DNA of 64,000 nucleotides, from positions 362,033-426,032 of the forward strand of contig NZ_MORL01000005.1 of the NCBI RefSeq assembly GCF_001870735.1. Reading direction: 5' to 3'. Each line of letters begins with the position of its first letter. Position 1 is the stretch's first letter. Below, one piece after another: positions 54,627 through 62,911 of the stretch. The stretch comes from Arsenicibacter rosenii. Lineage in GTDB: Bacteria; Bacteroidota; Bacteroidia; Cytophagales; Spirosomataceae. Under the pieces are notes generated by a model. It had not been told where the DNA came from. It ran no database searches and saw only the letters and a program-made list of their open reading frames with translations. The position numbers and the translations under genes were made by a program.

Positions 54627-55013
54627 ATGGACAAGATTGGCAAAACCATGCGAAAAATCGAACTCCTCAGACTTGCCGAGGAAATGAGAAGTGTCACCGA
54701 TGCCTGTAAGGTTATGGGTTATAGCCGGCCGAGTTACTACCGCTTCAAAAAGCTATTCGATAAAGGTGGCTCCGAAGCACTGGCAGAGAGTACCCGCCGG
54801 AAGGCAATAGTCAAAAACAGGGTTGACGCTTCTATAGAGAAAGCAGTGTTGTCCCTATCATTGGATTTTCCATCATTCGGCCCGAAACGGATCAGCAAAG
54901 AACTGCAGAAGATGGGTATAATTGTTTCGGCTACCGGAGTAAGAGGCATCTGGCTGAGAAACCAGATAGCCACGATTTCTCAGCGGAAAGCGGCGCAAAC
55001 AAAAATCAGCTAA
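54627..55013 (+). CDS. HTH protein resembling the N-terminal part of IS481 transposases (truncated)
   Basis: A 128-residue protein. It matches the DNA-binding half of IS481-family transposases: a HTH (LAEEMRSVTDACKVMGYSRP), then FKKLFDKGGSEALAESTRRK and FGPKRISKELQKMGI. The catalytic DDE domain is absent, since the frame ends normally at 55013. It is either an IS remnant or a domesticated DNA-binding regulator of the element. No terminal inverted repeats were found. Confidence 0.7.
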   Translation: MDKIGKTMRKIELLRLAEEMRSVTDACKVMGYSRPSYYRFKKLFDKGGSEALAESTRRKAIVKNRVDASIEKAVLSLSLDFPSFGPKRISKELQKMGIIVSATGVRGIWLRNQIATISQRKAAQTKIS

Positions 55014-55083
55014 CTACCTGTTTTACAGACAAAAAATGTAAAATAAACTTTAGATTTCCGAGAATAATTCGTATATTTAAATG

Positions 55084-55266
55084 CCTGATTTAAGCAGGTT
55101 TTAGCTGTCCCAGCTTTAACGGGAAAACTTCTAGCGAGTCTTGGCTTTATATAGACATTGGCCGTCCCAGCCTTACCGGGAACTTCTAGCGTCCCTCGGC
55201 TTCATTGAGGTACTTGGCTTCTCCTCAGCCGTACAGAGGTCTTTGGCTTCCTCAGCCGCACAGAGG
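55084..55266 (+). repeat. Tandem array of seven short hairpins with compensatory stems
   Basis: Seven consecutive stem-loops of 4-bp stems occur every 24-30 bases. Stems: CCTG/CAGG (55084-55098), TCCC/GGGA (55108-55124), GTCT/AGAC (55138-55156), TCCC/GGGA (55165-55181), CCTC/GAGG (55194-55210), CCTC/GAGG (55223-55239), CCTC/GAGG (55250-55266). Most loops are 9 bases and many contain AGCC or AGCT; the linkers contain TTGGC or CTTCTAGC, complementary to the loops. The stem sequences differ but pairing is kept in every unit, which argues for structure. It directly precedes the 55291 gene and fills the gap after the HTH gene. Confidence 0.7.
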
Positions 55267-55290
55267 ATCAATCACTATAACAACGTAGTT

Positions 55291-55644
55291 ATGGGTATGA
55301 CCGTACATCCAAAAAAGGATGCTGCTGTCGGTGTGCGCAGCCTTGTTGTCAAAAGGCTGGCCCCTGACAAGTATCGCTATTTCTTTCAGTTTCAAAACCT
55401 ATCTGATCAGTCCGCTGAAGTGCGGATCCGTATCCGGATTTATCCGCGGTTTTTCCGGCTCCTCTGCGGCTGGACAACGTTCCGGTTAACCTTACCGGCT
55501 TATGGCTTTGGTACCGGCTCCATCGATTTGCCTTACCTCTACAAACAACCGCGGTTTCAGTGGAAAACGTCTTCGGAGACCGGTAGCGGGATTATCACTG
55601 ACGTTCGGGAAGATCTGTCACTAATGACACACAATGTATCATAA
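55291..55644 (+). CDS. Hypothetical protein, 117 residues
   Basis: A longer frame is open from 55141, but the segment before 55291 is the hairpin array, and MGMTVHPKKDAAVGVR is the likely start. The protein has basic and beta-rich parts (YRYFFQFQNLSDQSAEVRIR, RFFRLLCGWTTFRLTLPA). No family recognised. It is the first gene of the tail-gene group and is 20 bases before the 55665 gene. Confidence 0.5.
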   Translation: MGMTVHPKKDAAVGVRSLVVKRLAPDKYRYFFQFQNLSDQSAEVRIRIRIYPRFFRLLCGWTTFRLTLPAYGFGTGSIDLPYLYKQPRFQWKTSSETGSGIITDVREDLSLMTHNVS

Positions 55645-55664
55645 CACGCTGATATCTGTTAAAC

Positions 55665-57251
55665 ATGGCTCAATCACTTACAATAGAAACGTATCCCAAC
55701 TGGGTTAATTTAGGACAATGGATTAACCAGGGGCTTGAGAAAGCTGCGTACCGGCCGGCCGGGTCCATCGACGGTCGTAAGACAATCCTGTATCAGAAGC
55801 GTCGGGATCTGGACCCCAACACTATCATTGGTCGTGGCGGTATTGTGGCGCTTGGTAATCCCAGCTCAGAACTGGCAGCCAACAAAGCGTTTCTGTGGGT
55901 TACCGGATCAACGATTATGTCTGTAATTGGTGGTTCGGGATGGACGTCTGGTAGCGGAACATTTGCACAGGGAGAGTACTGTGCGCAGGCGTTAGGCATG
56001 GGGCCGAACGGATTAGGTTACGGCTTTGAGGGGTATGAGTTTGCGCAGGAAGGACCGCTTACTGATCCCAATCCTCCAATCTGCCTGTATGACGATCACC
56101 CCTTTGCTCAGGGTTTCTATACAAAGCGTAAGCAGATGTATGCCAGCGCTGGACGGAGCCTCCCTACATCAGGGGGCAACTATGGGAGCTTTGATATGTA
56201 CAACCGTGTCATGAACACAGGGTTTCGGGTTGACGGAACACCGGTAAGTCCTACGCATAGTCACTTCAAGGATTATTACATTGACAAGGACCATGCCCGA
56301 ACCTGCTGCAGTTACTTAGTGGCCGGCCGTGACAGTATTTACGACGCGAACGTGCGGTACTATCCGACAAACTTCGATTATGCCCGTGATTTTTATACGG
56401 TCCTGCATGCGATGGAGGTCATGAAGAAAGGGAGTAATGGAAAAGTATACCTGCACATCTGGCCGCTGATCGAGCAGGTGAGCAAAGATGATAACGGTAA
56501 TCACACTTTGCACATCAATCACAATTACGAACGGCAACTGCTTTCACCGAGAGGACGCTATGTTACAGGCGAACATCCCATGATTGATTTCGACTTTAAT
56601 GTGGCCATTAATTTGTTTGCAGGATATATGGACGGAGATGGCGTTCTGGGTTGGGATAACCCCCAACTATTCAGCACGGATATTAACAAAGTGACTCCAC
56701 CTAACCCTCATCCAACGCCTGACCGGGCTGCTTACTCTGAATGGTTCCCTGAGATTGCCGGAACCCCTGCTCCGGTTGGGGGCACGTCGGGTATGTCAGA
56801 TAATGAAAGAATTGCCTATGGCTATCCCGAATTGCCGCTTACACACCAGGATGCAATTTTAGTGGCCGAACACCTGAAACAGAGCATGAGCCAGACAGCC
56901 GGTGAGTCGTTCGTACATCTGCCATACACCGTTACAGCACAGGCTTTCGGCTTTGGGGCTACATTTACTCCGGTTAATATTTCACGTTCTGTTCAGTTCG
57001 ACGGCTCAACCTTGCTTCATGATGCAGCGGCCAATGATAGTTACTGGGACCCTTCCGGCCGAAGAGGCAGAGGTGTATTAAAAGGCCGCATTAAACGCGC
57101 AGGAGGCACTACCTATTTCAGTGGTGCATACTTCGACCCGTCACTTACCAAAAGTCAGAGAGAGCGCATTACTCCTGTCATAGATGGGTATTCAATAGGC
57201 GAAATCACCGTACAGGGTGGTAAGGTAACCGTGTTCAATGGCCAGTTATAA
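55665..57251 (+). CDS. Hypothetical protein of the tail module, 528 residues
   Basis: A large protein with no recognised domain. It is rich in Gly, Tyr and Asn, without signal peptide or membrane helix, and has mixed beta content (GSTIMSVIGGSGWTSGS, HIWPLIEQVSKDDNGNHTLH). It ends EITVQGGKVTVFNGQL. Its place just before the tail chaperone is where a tail tube or sheath gene is usual in phages, but it does not resemble a known tube or sheath. It may be a novel structural or adhesion protein. Confidence 0.5.
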   Translation: MAQSLTIETYPNWVNLGQWINQGLEKAAYRPAGSIDGRKTILYQKRRDLDPNTIIGRGGIVALGNPSSELAANKAFLWVTGSTIMSVIGGSGWTSGSGTFAQGEYCAQALGMGPNGLGYGFEGYEFAQEGPLTDPNPPICLYDDHPFAQGFYTKRKQMYASAGRSLPTSGGNYGSFDMYNRVMNTGFRVDGTPVSPTHSHFKDYYIDKDHARTCCSYLVAGRDSIYDANVRYYPTNFDYARDFYTVLHAMEVMKKGSNGKVYLHIWPLIEQVSKDDNGNHTLHINHNYERQLLSPRGRYVTGEHPMIDFDFNVAINLFAGYMDGDGVLGWDNPQLFSTDINKVTPPNPHPTPDRAAYSEWFPEIAGTPAPVGGTSGMSDNERIAYGYPELPLTHQDAILVAEHLKQSMSQTAGESFVHLPYTVTAQAFGFGATFTPVNISRSVQFDGSTLLHDAAANDSYWDPSGRRGRGVLKGRIKRAGGTTYFSGAYFDPSLTKSQRERITPVIDGYSIGEITVQGGKVTVFNGQL

Positions 57252-57274
57252 CATGTCTTCAAACTGATTAACCC

Positions 57275-57975
57275 ATGGAAGCTCCTACACAACTATACCC
57301 CCTTGTCCTGGATCCGGCTCTAGTGAGATCCTTTGAAGCGAATGGCCGGACGTATCACGTAGAATCGCACTGCGCACTGAGTGTAACACGAGACCGGTTT
57401 CTGGAACGCTTTACCCTGTGGGCTGCTTTTTCGCGTTCCGGTGACTCCTTCCGGAAAGAGCTCAGAAAAGCGTACGACTCACTCAACGCCGGCAGGATGG
57501 CAGATGCCGTTGTGCACATCGACAATCTCCTGCGGGGAAGCATTGAGGCCGAGACCAAAAACCATCCGGTGTTGTACATCTGTACCCTCTTCATCAATAG
57601 TTCCGACGAGGACCGGGCAGAGTTCAGCATGGAACTGGCGGAAGAGAAGATACGGGATTGGTCCCGCATCGGGCGTGAGTTTTTTTTTACCTTGGCGACA
57701 AGCTTTCTGCAAAGTATTGGCGACGACTTGAACAAAGCCACCCGGACCTTTTCCGCCCTTCCGCTGGTGGATCTGTCGCTCAAAAGCTGATTCCGGTATC
57801 ACGTCAGGCCATCGACCGAGACAAATACTGGATAACACTCCTCAACAGTCTGGCCGATGGCCGGCCGGAGGGCCTGGCTGCCCTTGGCCGGATGGATACC
57901 GTTGATTTCTGGCACTTCTACAATGCACAACGAGACCGCATGGCTGCTGAGGCCGCTACCTACAACAAATCATGA
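57275..57975 (+). CDS. Tail assembly chaperone, short form plus apparent -1 frameshift long form
   Basis: The 0-frame product (57275-57790) is 171 residues with helical content (RFTLWAAFSRSGDSFRKEL, LAEEKIRDWSRIGREFFFT). A run of nine T (57680-57688, GAG TTT TTT TTT ACC) lies in it. In the -1 frame the sequence is open from 57679 to a TGA at 57973-57975 and reads YLGDKLSAKYWRRLEQ after the slip and ends AAEAATYNKS. The long product would be about 233 residues and its end overlaps the start of the tape measure gene (ATGA). This matches the lambda G/GT-type programmed -1 frameshift upstream of the tape measure protein. A sequencing error in the T run is the alternative. Confidence 0.75.
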
Positions 57976-60900
57976 ACGAACTAACCACCCGGTATAACCT
58001 CGACTTCGGAGATACCTTTGACAATCTGGAAAAGCTTGGCGGCTCGATGGCGGCTATTGCCACTGTTGCCGATAAGAACCGCCGTGTTAATCCCTTTGCC
58101 GATTACAACAAAAAGGCAGCGGACTTTAATGATGTTCTGGCTCAGCAGGTGAAAGCCATTCAGCTTAATCAGGCACGTTTATTTTCCATGCGTGCTGAAC
58201 TGCAAAACGTACAGCAGGAATATGCGGGCCTTGTCCGGCGGCAGAAAGAGTTTATTGATGCCGGCCGTTACAAGGAACTGGAAGAAAAGCTCCGGATTGT
58301 TGAAGCCCGTCTGGCTGAGATCAACAAAAAAATGGGTGACTCGTCCGACGGAGTCGCCAAAGTCAAAAAGGGCTCTTCCGACCTTGATGGCACGTGGAGC
58401 AAAATGAAGTCAACGGTGGTGCAGGCCTTCGCGGTTGACCGCATTCTTGAGGTTGGTAAGGCCATTGTTGAGACCACAGCCAAATTTGAGAAATATGAGG
58501 CCGTTCTGACCAATGCACTCGGTAGCCGTTCGGGAGCCCAGGACGGCCTTCGCATGCTGGCTGAGTACGCGGCTCAAACACCGTATTCGGTCGATGAGCT
58601 CACAAGTTCATTTATTAAGTTCGTCAACCGGGGCTTAACTCCTACTAAAGAGCAGTTAACCAATATCGGTGATCTGGCTGCCAGTCAGGGTAAATCGTTT
58701 GATCAGCTGACTGAAGCCATTTTAGATGCCCAGTCCGGAGAGTTCGAACGGCTGAAGGAATTCGGTATCCGTGCATCTAAGTCAGGCGACCAGGTTACCC
58801 TCAGCTTTAAAGGCGTTGAAAAGACGGTAAAAGCCTCTAATGAGGCCATTACGGAAGCTGTTTTAGGATTTGGTAAGCTGAATGGCGTTGCCGGCTCCAC
58901 GGCTGTCATTAGCGAAACACTGGAAGGAGCCATGTCCAACTTCGGCGATCAGGTTGACCGGTTAGAAGTCGGCATCGGTAGTTCGCGTTTAGGAGGAGCC
59001 TTTAAAATGCTGGTCCTGGAAGCCGGCAAACTGGTTGGTGTATTCACCGATCTGATTGCCAAATCTCCGGCCGAAAGCCTGCGTGATCAGCAGAGTGAAA
59101 TCAATGGTCTGGTTGGCGCCATCGCCATGGCCAACGACAATGAAGCGGTCAGGCTTAACCTCATCCAGCAACTCAGTGCTAAATACCCTGAATTCCTTGG
59201 GCAGCTCAATGCGGAATCAGTGAGCAACGATATTCTGGCTCAGCGGCTGGCTGAGGTAAATGCCCAGTATGAAAAGAAGATCCGTATCGCCCTGGGTCAG
59301 GAAAAGATTACGAAAGTACAGGATGAATTAACGGCCTCGATACGTGGCCAGTCCAAGGCGCTGGCAGATCTGGCTCTGGCATCAGGTAAATCCATCACGG
59401 AGCTGGAGCGCATGGATGCCGCTCAGCGGTTGAATCTGGCCAAACGACTTGCCAGCGGTCAGCAGCCGATTTCTCAGGCGGCCAGAGACAAGAATATAAC
59501 CGCGGACTACTTCGATATCACCGTCGACATGCTGGAACGCTATGGCTCCAGACAGGCCGGCTTACAGAAAGAATTGAACGGGCTGTTAGGTGAACAGGCC
59601 CAGCGGCAGGCTGATTTGACCAAAACGACGGTTGAGGGCTACCAAAAGGACATTGCTCAGATGAAGGAAAAGATCCGTCTGAAGCAGATCGATAAAAAGC
59701 TGGGGGAAGAAGAGATCAAACGTCTTGAAGCGCTGATCCGTCGGGAACAGGGAATTGCCGCCACTCCGCCGGCGACAAAAACCACAAGCGGTACCAAAAA
59801 GAAAGGCAAAACCGATGCCGAAAAGGCAGCCGACGAAGAAAAAGCAGCTCTGCTTAAAGTAGCAGAGGATTACCTGCAGGAATATCAGGCACTCGAAGAC
59901 CGGTACGGCAAAGCAAAGCTTGAATCCATGCAGAAGGATTCGGCTGAGTATATCAAAGAAAAAGCCCGACACGATGAAGATGAAATCAGACAGGCCAGGG
60001 ATAAATACGAGAGGCTGCTACAGCTGGCCCGTTCTAATAAAACGGCTGTTGTCGACGGCAAGCGTGTAGTTGTTCCGGACACAAGCCTTAAGCTGGAAGA
60101 TCTGGATAAAGAGGCTTCCGATAAGTTTGCCTTCCTGTTGAAGCAGGTCCGGACTAAATCGGCCGATGATCTGCAACGACTGGAAATTGACAACCGGATT
60201 AAAATGCTGGGGCTTGAGCGTAAGTACAATGAACTCGAGCTAGCCGAAGCCGAAAAGAAGTGGGATGAGATGATCCGGCTGGAAAAAAAAGAAAGCGAGA
60301 AACAGCGTCTCATCCGCCTCAAAAACAAAGAACTGGACCGCATTCTGCTGGGTCAATCCATTGATCAGGTTCGCGGTCAGGAAACCGCTCAGATTGCATT
60401 CTATGGCCAGCAGCGCTTCGAAAATCAGCTTCGGTCCGAAAACCCGAATGACTCGTACCTGGAAATTGAACGTAAACGGCAGGAAGCTATCCTTAAATCC
60501 CGTATCGAGTTTAACGAACGGCTGCTCAAACTGCTCAAAGATCAGAGCGAGTCAGAAAACGCTGTGCTCATCTCCCAGACGCAGGAGCTGGTTGACGGCC
60601 TCAGCAAACAGCTGGCCGAGATAAAAACGGCACCGATCGCAACCAACATCTGGGATGCCGTTATCCCGTTTAAGAATAAGGAGCAGGCCGATGCCTTCAA
60701 GGAGTCGATGAAGCTGATCGGTGAATCGATCATGTCCACCACGCAATCACTGATTGAGCAATCCAACCAGCGGATACAATCACTGGATAATGAAATTTCG
60801 GCCAAGGAAAAACAGGTTGACGAAGAAACACAGCGGCAGAAGGAAGGCGCAGCCAACAATCTGTCTATCCGTCGGGCGGAACTGGAAGATCTGAAACGGC

Positions 60901-61598
60901 AGAAAGCCGAAGAGGAACAGATACGCCGGAAAGCGACACAGGTTCAACAGGCGCTGGATCTGGCATCAATGGTCAGCAGCCAGGCGTTAGTTGCCCAGAA
61001 GTCAATTGAAACGGTGGTAAATGCGATGGCCGAACAAAGTAAGCTCGGGCCAATCGTCGGTGTTGTAGCGGCCATTGCGGCAGCGGCCACCATCCTTGGT
61101 ACCATTCTTTCGGTTCGTGCCAAAGTAAAGGCCATGTCCAAAATGCGGACTGGTGGTAAGCTTCGGGGACCAGCCCACGAGTTTGGCGGTATTCGCGGCA
61201 CCGGTGCTTTTGACGACATCGAAGTAGAGGGGGATGAATATGTGGTCAACCGCAGGAGTACCAAAAAGCATGAGGATCTGATCGAGCAGATCAATGCCGA
61301 CGATCCGGCCGGTATCGCACGTGTAGCGGCCCGTTACACCGGCCGGCCGATGATCCGTCAGCCGGAATTCCCGCAAACCGTGCTGAGGCAGATGGAAGAA
61401 CATACTGTGGCCAGAGCACATGCGCAACAGAATCTGAACCGGCTGGAACACCATCTGATTGCACTGACCGGTCAGCAGGAGGCCACCAACAACCGGTTAG
61501 CGGCCATTGAGCGGAATACGGGCAAACACATCACCGGTACGGCTGACGGCCGGATCTACATTGAAGAGGGCAATAAAACGACAATCATAAAACTATAG
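57972..61598 (+). CDS. Phage tail tape measure protein
   Basis: A 1208-residue protein. A coiled coil spans about residues 45-130 (QLNQARLFSMRAELQNVQQE). The tape-measure N-terminal domain (about 150-340) includes KYEAVLTNALGS, GLRMLAEYAAQTPYSVDEL and LTNIGDLAASQGKS. Long charged helices follow, and a hydrophobic region (LGPIVGVVAAIAAAATILGT, about 1022-1041) resembles membrane segments used in DNA passage. By the usual rule of about 0.15 nm per residue, the tail would be about 180 nm. It starts inside the chaperone frameshift stop. Confidence 0.85.
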   Translation: MNELTTRYNLDFGDTFDNLEKLGGSMAAIATVADKNRRVNPFADYNKKAADFNDVLAQQVKAIQLNQARLFSMRAELQNVQQEYAGLVRRQKEFIDAGRYKELEEKLRIVEARLAEINKKMGDSSDGVAKVKKGSSDLDGTWSKMKSTVVQAFAVDRILEVGKAIVETTAKFEKYEAVLTNALGSRSGAQDGLRMLAEYAAQTPYSVDELTSSFIKFVNRGLTPTKEQLTNIGDLAASQGKSFDQLTEAILDAQSGEFERLKEFGIRASKSGDQVTLSFKGVEKTVKASNEAITEAVLGFGKLNGVAGSTAVISETLEGAMSNFGDQVDRLEVGIGSSRLGGAFKMLVLEAGKLVGVFTDLIAKSPAESLRDQQSEINGLVGAIAMANDNEAVRLNLIQQLSAKYPEFLGQLNAESVSNDILAQRLAEVNAQYEKKIRIALGQEKITKVQDELTASIRGQSKALADLALASGKSITELERMDAAQRLNLAKRLASGQQPISQAARDKNITADYFDITVDMLERYGSRQAGLQKELNGLLGEQAQRQADLTKTTVEGYQKDIAQMKEKIRLKQIDKKLGEEEIKRLEALIRREQGIAATPPATKTTSGTKKKGKTDAEKAADEEKAALLKVAEDYLQEYQALEDRYGKAKLESMQKDSAEYIKEKARHDEDEIRQARDKYERLLQLARSNKTAVVDGKRVVVPDTSLKLEDLDKEASDKFAFLLKQVRTKSADDLQRLEIDNRIKMLGLERKYNELELAEAEKKWDEMIRLEKKESEKQRLIRLKNKELDRILLGQSIDQVRGQETAQIAFYGQQRFENQLRSENPNDSYLEIERKRQEAILKSRIEFNERLLKLLKDQSESENAVLISQTQELVDGLSKQLAEIKTAPIATNIWDAVIPFKNKEQADAFKESMKLIGESIMSTTQSLIEQSNQRIQSLDNEISAKEKQVDEETQRQKEGAANNLSIRRAELEDLKRQKAEEEQIRRKATQVQQALDLASMVSSQALVAQKSIETVVNAMAEQSKLGPIVGVVAAIAAAATILGTILSVRAKVKAMSKMRTGGKLRGPAHEFGGIRGTGAFDDIEVEGDEYVVNRRSTKKHEDLIEQINADDPAGIARVAARYTGRPMIRQPEFPQTVLRQMEEHTVARAHAQQNLNRLEHHLIALTGQQEATNNRLAAIERNTGKHITGTADGRIYIEEGNKTTIIKL

Positions 61599-61600
61599 TT

Positions 61601-62104
61601 ATGGACACTAAACTTCGTGACGAAATGCTGGCAGAGATAAAAGAACGTAATCCGGCTGCATTGACTTGTTTTCATACCCTTTCGGATTCGGGATGGCCAC
61701 GATGGAGAGAGCCGACAGACAAAGAGGTTCTGGAGTTATATACAAACAAGTATGATCTACTTGAGTGGACTCAGGAGTATAGCCGGTATCGGAGCGAACT
61801 GGTAAAATGGCTTTTCAGGCCTTATCTACCAAAGCCGGAAAGACCTGGAATTCCGGACTTATATTACAAGGCCAAAGGGCTATTGATGAGCCCTGACAAT
61901 CCGGATACGGGGGAATCGCTTTGCAGGCAGGTCATTGACTTAAAACTGACCCTGCTTGAGTCGGGGGTCAAAAACGAGTACTATGAAATCCGGCTCAACA
62001 ATCCGGCCTCAACCCTTGAGAGACTTGTTCTGAAGGCCGATAATCTTGGGCAGCAGGTTGATGCCATCCAAAACAGTTTCAAACCGGATAGCCGCCTCAA
62101 CTAA
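61601..62104 (+). CDS. Hypothetical protein after the tape measure gene
   Basis: A 167-residue protein with a mostly helical, charged content (LRDEMLAEIKERNPAALT; YNLL-like YDLLEWTQEYSRYR) and a C-terminal part predicted to be coiled (LERLVLKADNLGQQVDAIQN). Two bases separate it from the tape measure gene. No family recognised. It is the last plus-strand gene of the module. Confidence 0.55.
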   Translation: MDTKLRDEMLAEIKERNPAALTCFHTLSDSGWPRWREPTDKEVLELYTNKYDLLEWTQEYSRYRSELVKWLFRPYLPKPERPGIPDLYYKAKGLLMSPDNPDTGESLCRQVIDLKLTLLESGVKNEYYEIRLNNPASTLERLVLKADNLGQQVDAIQNSFKPDSRLN

Positions 62105-62123
62105 TCTGTAATCTATTCAACAT

Positions 62124-62150
62124 AACACCCTGCTTTTTGGGCAGGGTGTT
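62124..62150 (+). terminator. Terminator after the tail module
   Basis: AACACCCTGC (62124-62133) pairs with GCAGGGTGTT (62141-62150) across a 7-base T-rich loop. The following plus strand is ATTGATTTAC, a weak T tract. It lies 20 bases past the 61601 gene and just downstream of the ubiquitin-like gene on the minus strand, so it may serve both. Confidence 0.7.
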
Positions 62151-62156
62151 ATTGAT

Positions 62157-62410
62157 TTACTTAGCAGGGGCAGGGAAACACGCAGTCGTTTCTATACTGG
62201 AACCATCACCCAGGCAACATATACTCGCATAATCTTGAATGGTAAGGCGATCATTAAATATCGTCATCGATTTTTTCAGTCCTATTTCCTTTGGATCCAG
62301 TCCGCTCTTCTCTGCGATTATAGCTTTCAAATCCCCTATTGTATCGTCAGGACTTGCTTTTGGACTTTTCGCCCCTTACGGTCGTTGATAATTATTTCTA
62401 TCAATGGCAT
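62157..62410 (-). pseudogene. Ubiquitin-like protein resembling Hub1/UBL5, frame-disrupted
   Basis: From ATG at 62410 the minus strand reads MPLIEIIINDRKGRKVQK and then stops (TAG at 62336-62338). In the next frame (-1 relative to the first) it continues ASPDDTIGDLKAIIAEKSGL, LKKSMTIFNDRLTIQDY and on to a TAA at 62157-62159, 84 residues in all if joined near 62357. INDRxGRKV, DDTIGDLK and LKKxxTIFxDxxxxxDY in this order and spacing match the eukaryotic Hub1/UBL5 ubiquitin-like fold, one residue short between the first two blocks. There is no C-terminal GG (Hub1 also lacks it). A TACTTTTG element at 62437-62444 may be its promoter. It is either a decayed gene, a sequencing error or a frameshifting gene. 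Confidence 0.65.
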
Positions 62411-62436
62411 ATGATTAATTGTTTAAGTTGAAGAGC

Positions 62437-62444
62437 CAAAAGTA
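62437..62444 (-). promoter_or_regulatory. -7 promoter element for the ubiquitin-like gene
   Basis: TACTTTTG on the minus strand (62437-62444), matching the Bacteroidota TAnnTTTG -7 box, about 27 bases upstream of the ATG at 62410. The -33 box is weak (TTT rather than TTG). Confidence 0.4.
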
Positions 62445-62533
62445 GAAAGGCCGACAAAGATCTGCTTAAAAATCGGTACCAGGATCCTGCCAATTGTTGC
62501 CTTAAGGCTGATTGATACTTACATACAACCATC

Positions 62534-62564
62534 AAAAAAGCCCTGCCGGAACCGACAGGGCTTT
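62534..62564 (-). terminator. Terminator of the 48-residue ORF (minus strand)
   Basis: AAAGCCCTG (62537-62545) pairs with CAGGGCTTT (62556-62564). The minus strand continues as six T after the stem. It lies about 60 bases past the stop of the small gene at 62626-62772, a clear intrinsic terminator. Confidence 0.8.
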
Positions 62565-62587
62565 CCCATTTTATATCCACACCATTT

Positions 62588-62605
62588 TGTACAGTTACCT
62601 GTACA
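62588..62605. repeat. Pair of TGTACA sites near the right end of the element
   Basis: TGTACA occurs at 62588-62593 and 62600-62605, 12 bases apart, the same spacing as the pair at 47354-47373 upstream of the integrase. They may be arm-type integrase binding sites of the right end or a shared operator. Confidence 0.45.
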
Positions 62606-62625
62606 CTTGTAATACAAAAGTATGA

Positions 62626-62772
62626 CTAATCCTTAATAACCAATTGACCTTTTCTATCTTTCTCAAGATCCGGACGCCGGCGCATGGCTTCACGGTCAGT
62701 GATGGCGGAGTATAAATGGCGGTCTTTGGTTCGAATCCAAACGGGACAAATATCATTGCTGATAATCAGCAT
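62626..62772 (-). CDS. Small basic protein, 48 residues, unknown
   Basis: ATG at 62772 to TAG at 62626. The product begins MLIISNDICPVWIRTKDRH and has a charged end (REAMRRRPDLEKDRKGQLV). It has a terminator downstream on the same strand, supporting a real transcription unit. No family recognised. Its sequence includes GGTTCGAATCC on the plus strand, which looks tRNA-like only by chance. Confidence 0.5.
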   Translation of the reverse strand: MLIISNDICPVWIRTKDRHLYSAITDREAMRRRPDLEKDRKGQLVIKD

Positions 62773-62911
62773 TTTACATGCTTTCGTTTTTTACGGTATC
62801 AAAAGAGTATCAAAACGCTGTTTTTGCCGTCAACTCTGCCACCCTTACGGATGATCGGTTAAGCTCGGAATGTAGTATAGGAGTATAACGTGTCGATTAG
62901 GATGGGGTTTG

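Noticed and set aside
55084..55266. CRISPR array
   Set aside because: The hairpin units are 17-19 bases with short linkers, they differ in sequence, and there is no spacer of 30 bases or cas gene nearby.
50411..57251. Diversity-generating retroelement or retron in the element
   Set aside because: No reverse transcriptase-like motif (YxDD) or template/variable repeat was seen.
62719..62745. GGTTCGAATCC with surrounding pairing, like a tRNA T arm
   Set aside because: No matching 5' acceptor strand or anticodon stem is present, and the segment codes for the 48-residue ORF on the minus strand.
62799..62817. TATCAAAA repeats as the right att core
   Set aside because: They do not resemble the tRNA-Val sequence at the left junction and are too short.
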